Below are positions 62,326 through 64,000 of a DNA stretch of 64,000 bases, piece after piece. The notes under the pieces are model-generated. The model was given only the letters and a program-made list of their open reading frames with translations, made no database searches and was not told where the DNA came from. The stretch is taken from positions 5,437,803-5,501,802 of the forward strand of contig NZ_CP049780.1 in assembly GCF_011193355.1 (NCBI RefSeq), read 5' to 3'. The stretch is from Streptomyces sp. JB150 (GTDB lineage Bacteria; Actinomycetota; Actinomycetes; Streptomycetales; Streptomycetaceae). Made by a program: the position numbers and the translations under genes. Positions within the stretch are counted from its first letter, which is position 1. Each line of letters begins with the position of its first letter.

Positions 62326-63399
62326 TCAGGGGGTGGGCCGGCCCGCGGTGTACGTGTCGGTGTACGCGTCGATCTCGGCGGCCAGGCGGGCCTTGCCGGC
62401 CGGGTCGAGGAAGGACGCCTCGACGGCGTTCTTCGCCAGGTCGGCGATGCCTCGCTCGTCCAGGTCCAGCAGGCGCGCGGCGACCGCGTACTCGGTGTTC
62501 AGGTCGGTGCCGAACATCGGCGGGTCGTCCGAGTTGATGGTGACGAGGACGCCGGCGCTGACGAACTCCCGGACCGGGTGCTCCTCCAGGGTGCGGACCG
62601 CGCGGGTGGCGATGTTCGAGGTGGGGCAGACCTCCAGCGCGATGCGGTGCTCGGCGAGGTGCGCCAGCAGCTTCGGGTCCCGCGCCGAGCTGGTGCCGTG
62701 GCCGATGCGCTCGGCGCGCAGATGGGTGAGGGCGTCCCAGACCGTCTCCGGGCCGGTGGTCTCGCCCGCGTGCGGCACGGACCGCAGGCCGGCGGCGATG
62801 GCGCGGTCGAAGTACGGCTTGAACTGCGGGCGGGGTACGCCGATCTCCGGGCCGCCGAGTCCGAACGAGACCAGGCCCTCCGGGCGGACGCGGTCGTCGG
62901 TCGCGAGCCGGGTCGTCTCCTCGGCGGCCTCCAGGCCCGCCTCGCCGGGGATGTCGAAGCACCAGCGCAGGACGGTCCCGAACTCGGCCTCGGCCGCCTT
63001 GCGGGCGTCCTCGATGGCGTCCATGAACGCCTTCTCGTCGATGCCGCGGCGGGTGGAGGAGAAGGGGGTGATCGTCAGCTCGGCGTAGCGGACCTGCTGG
63101 CGGGCGAGGTCGCGGGCGACCTCGTAGGTCAGGAGGCGGACGTCCTCCGGGGTGCGGATGAGGTCGACGACGGACAGGTAGACCTCGATGAAGTGCGCGA
63201 AGTCCGTGAAGGTGAAGTAGTCGACCAGGGCCTCGGGGTCCGTGGGGACCTTGGAGTCGGGGTGGCGGGCGGCGAGTTCGGCGACGATGCGGGGGGAGGC
63301 GGAGCCGACGTGGTGGACGTGGAGTTCGGCTTTCGGGAGGCCGGCGATGAAGTCGCCTGCGGCGGCTCGGGGGGTGGTGGTGAGGTGGCTGTCGGGCAC
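62326..63399 (-). CDS. add: Adenosine deaminase
   Basis: The 357-residue zinc enzyme converts adenosine to inosine. Metal and catalytic motifs are present: AELHVHHVGS (about residues 25-34; HxH), PHAGET (His and Glu, about 214-219), RIGHGTS (about 236) and the SDDPPMF aspartates (about 292). The second His of HVH is followed by H rather than L, which is unusual for the family HLDGS pattern, suggesting an ADA-like or aminodeoxyfutalosine-type deaminase as an alternative. The GTG at 63399 has GGAGGAA upstream. Confidence 0.85.
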   Translation of the reverse strand: MPDSHLTTTPRAAAGDFIAGLPKAELHVHHVGSASPRIVAELAARHPDSKVPTDPEALVDYFTFTDFAHFIEVYLSVVDLIRTPEDVRLLTYEVARDLARQQVRYAELTITPFSSTRRGIDEKAFMDAIEDARKAAEAEFGTVLRWCFDIPGEAGLEAAEETTRLATDDRVRPEGLVSFGLGGPEIGVPRPQFKPYFDRAIAAGLRSVPHAGETTGPETVWDALTHLRAERIGHGTSSARDPKLLAHLAEHRIALEVCPTSNIATRAVRTLEEHPVREFVSAGVLVTINSDDPPMFGTDLNTEYAVAARLLDLDERGIADLAKNAVEASFLDPAGKARLAAEIDAYTDTYTAGRPTP

Positions 63400-63741
63400 G
63401 GGTTCCTCCCCGGGAAGGCGGCCGCCCTCCGGGAGTGGGGGAGGGTGGGCGCGGTGATCGGCTGATCGGTGGGTCGGGGTCATCGTAGGACGGGAGGTGG
63501 GGGGTGTGGGGTGTGGGTGGGTGCGGGTTGTGGGTTTCCTGCGGGTCGGTGGGGGCTGGTCGCGCACTTCCCCGCGCCCCTGGGGGAGGTGGGGCGTGAG
63601 GTCGTGGGGTCGTGCGGGTCGGTGGGGGTTGAGCGCGCAGTTCCCCGCGCCCCTTCGGCGAAGTCGCGGGCCCCTGGATGGGAAGGGGGCGGCGGAGGGG
63701 TCGTAGCATGTCGGGACGTACGACCAGAGGGGGATCCGCGC
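63400..63741. other. Intergenic region with dispersed Streptomyces repeat
   Basis: No gene was recognised in these 342 bases, which contain two copies of the dispersed repeat listed separately. The promoters of the leftward deaminase and rightward Pro-rich gene should lie here. Confidence 0.6.
63546..63655. repeat. Two copies of a dispersed repeat (cgcgcagttccccgcgcccc type)
   Basis: Copies at about 63546-63581 and 63620-63655 share cggtggggg and, after a short variable part, gcgcActtccccgcgcccct-like sequence. I recognise this motif as a frequent intergenic repeat in Streptomyces. The inverted gcgcg and ccgcgc parts could form a small hairpin. Confidence 0.75.
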
Positions 63742-64000
63742 ATGTCCGACGACAGGCAGCCGCCTGCGGCGCCGGAGCAGGGCTCCGCGGCGTCGCACGG
63801 TGAGGCCGTGCGGGATCCCTGGGCGCCGCCGGAGGAGCCGAAGGTGGGGCTGCGGAAGGACGTGGCGCCGCCGCCGGTGAGCGGGGCGGGGGACACGGTC
63901 GCCTCCGGGACCCCGGTGGCGCCGTCCGTGCACGAGCAGCAGACGATGACCTCGCTGCCCGCCGAGGGGTGGGCCGCGCCGACGGTGCCGCCGAGTCCCG
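63742..64000 (+). CDS. Pro-rich protein, 3' end outside the window
   Basis: An open frame from the ATG at 63742 runs to the window end (86 codons visible). The visible part is hydrophilic, rich in Pro, Ala, Glu and Val (MSDDRQPPAAPEQGSAASHG, then PWAPPEEPKVGL). This is typical of the cytoplasmic leader of small Streptomyces membrane proteins such as DUF4190-type proteins. A GGGG sequence lies a few bases upstream. Function cannot be assigned because the conserved part is missing. Confidence 0.6.
   Translation, partial: MSDDRQPPAAPEQGSAASHGEAVRDPWAPPEEPKVGLRKDVAPPPVSGAGDTVASGTPVAPSVHEQQTMTSLPAEGWAAPTVPPSP

Overview
The window is a high-GC (about 72%) actinobacterial chromosome segment. GTG starts are frequent, genes are dense, and the gene order and products (whiG, four tandem sip signal peptidases, rpsP-rimM-trmD-rplS, rpsB-tsf-pyrH-frr-cdsA, LAETG-type sortase substrate) identify it as Streptomyces, close to the S. 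coelicolor/S. lividans lineage. This is recognition from protein and context only; no database was searched.

Region 1 (1-26330) is the conserved core. It runs glnD (5' truncated), ffh, an ftsH-type protease, a leftward methyltransferase and a SprT-like metalloprotein. The translation block rpsP-khpA-rimM-trmD-rplS follows, then sipW-sipX-sipY-sipZ, a Nudix gene, DUF2469, yraN-type, yifB/comM-type, dprA, the sporulation sigma factor whiG, a TetR regulator and a leftward M23-like peptidase. The block ends with rpsB-tsf-pyrH-frr-cdsA and a strong terminator.

Region 2 (26404-38704) is a 12.3-kb integrated actinomycete integrative and conjugative element (AICE) of the pSAM2 type. It is bounded by 44-bp near-identical repeats (two mismatches) that contain the start codon of rlmN, so the element sits at the 5' end of rlmN and supplies a new 5' end for it. 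A leftward operon carries a KorSA/SCO3933-type regulator gene, a TraB/FtsK translocase, four small spread/membrane genes, a GGDEF gene, two small genes, repSA-like rep, xis, int and a small membrane protein. Divergently, a GntR regulator with three palindromic operator copies precedes a YdcF-like gene and a broken Nudix gene (Pif-like, probably former conjugal immunity). The right end is a lower-GC cargo block: a 152-nt imperfect hairpin, then a leftward overlapping three-gene operon encoding a free-standing colicin E3-type ribonuclease domain, a small partner and an ImmA/IrrE (COG2856) metallopeptidase. I consider this last operon the most novel item: a candidate toxin-antitoxin or defence module stabilising the element.

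Region 3 (38685-64000) returns to host genes. It holds rlmN; a TPP riboswitch with a 16-bp hairpin in front of thiamine ABC transporter genes (binding lipoprotein, permease, ATPase); a mycothiol-dependent-isomerase-like gene; a LAETG cell-wall protein; a VOC protein; and an atypical ABC ATPase/permease pair. A putative putrescine/GABA degradation cluster follows (aminotransferase, Lrp/AsnC regulator, divergent aldehyde dehydrogenase). A divergent pair encodes a membrane-anchored coiled-coil protein and a STAND-like NTPase with TPR-like repeats. A divergent copper module (secreted His-rich protein and CopA ATPase) shares a palindromic CsoR-like operator. The end carries a serine hydrolase, an HxlR regulator, an NAD(P)-binding protein, a glycerophosphodiester phosphodiesterase, adenosine deaminase and the start of a proline-rich protein cut by the window edge.
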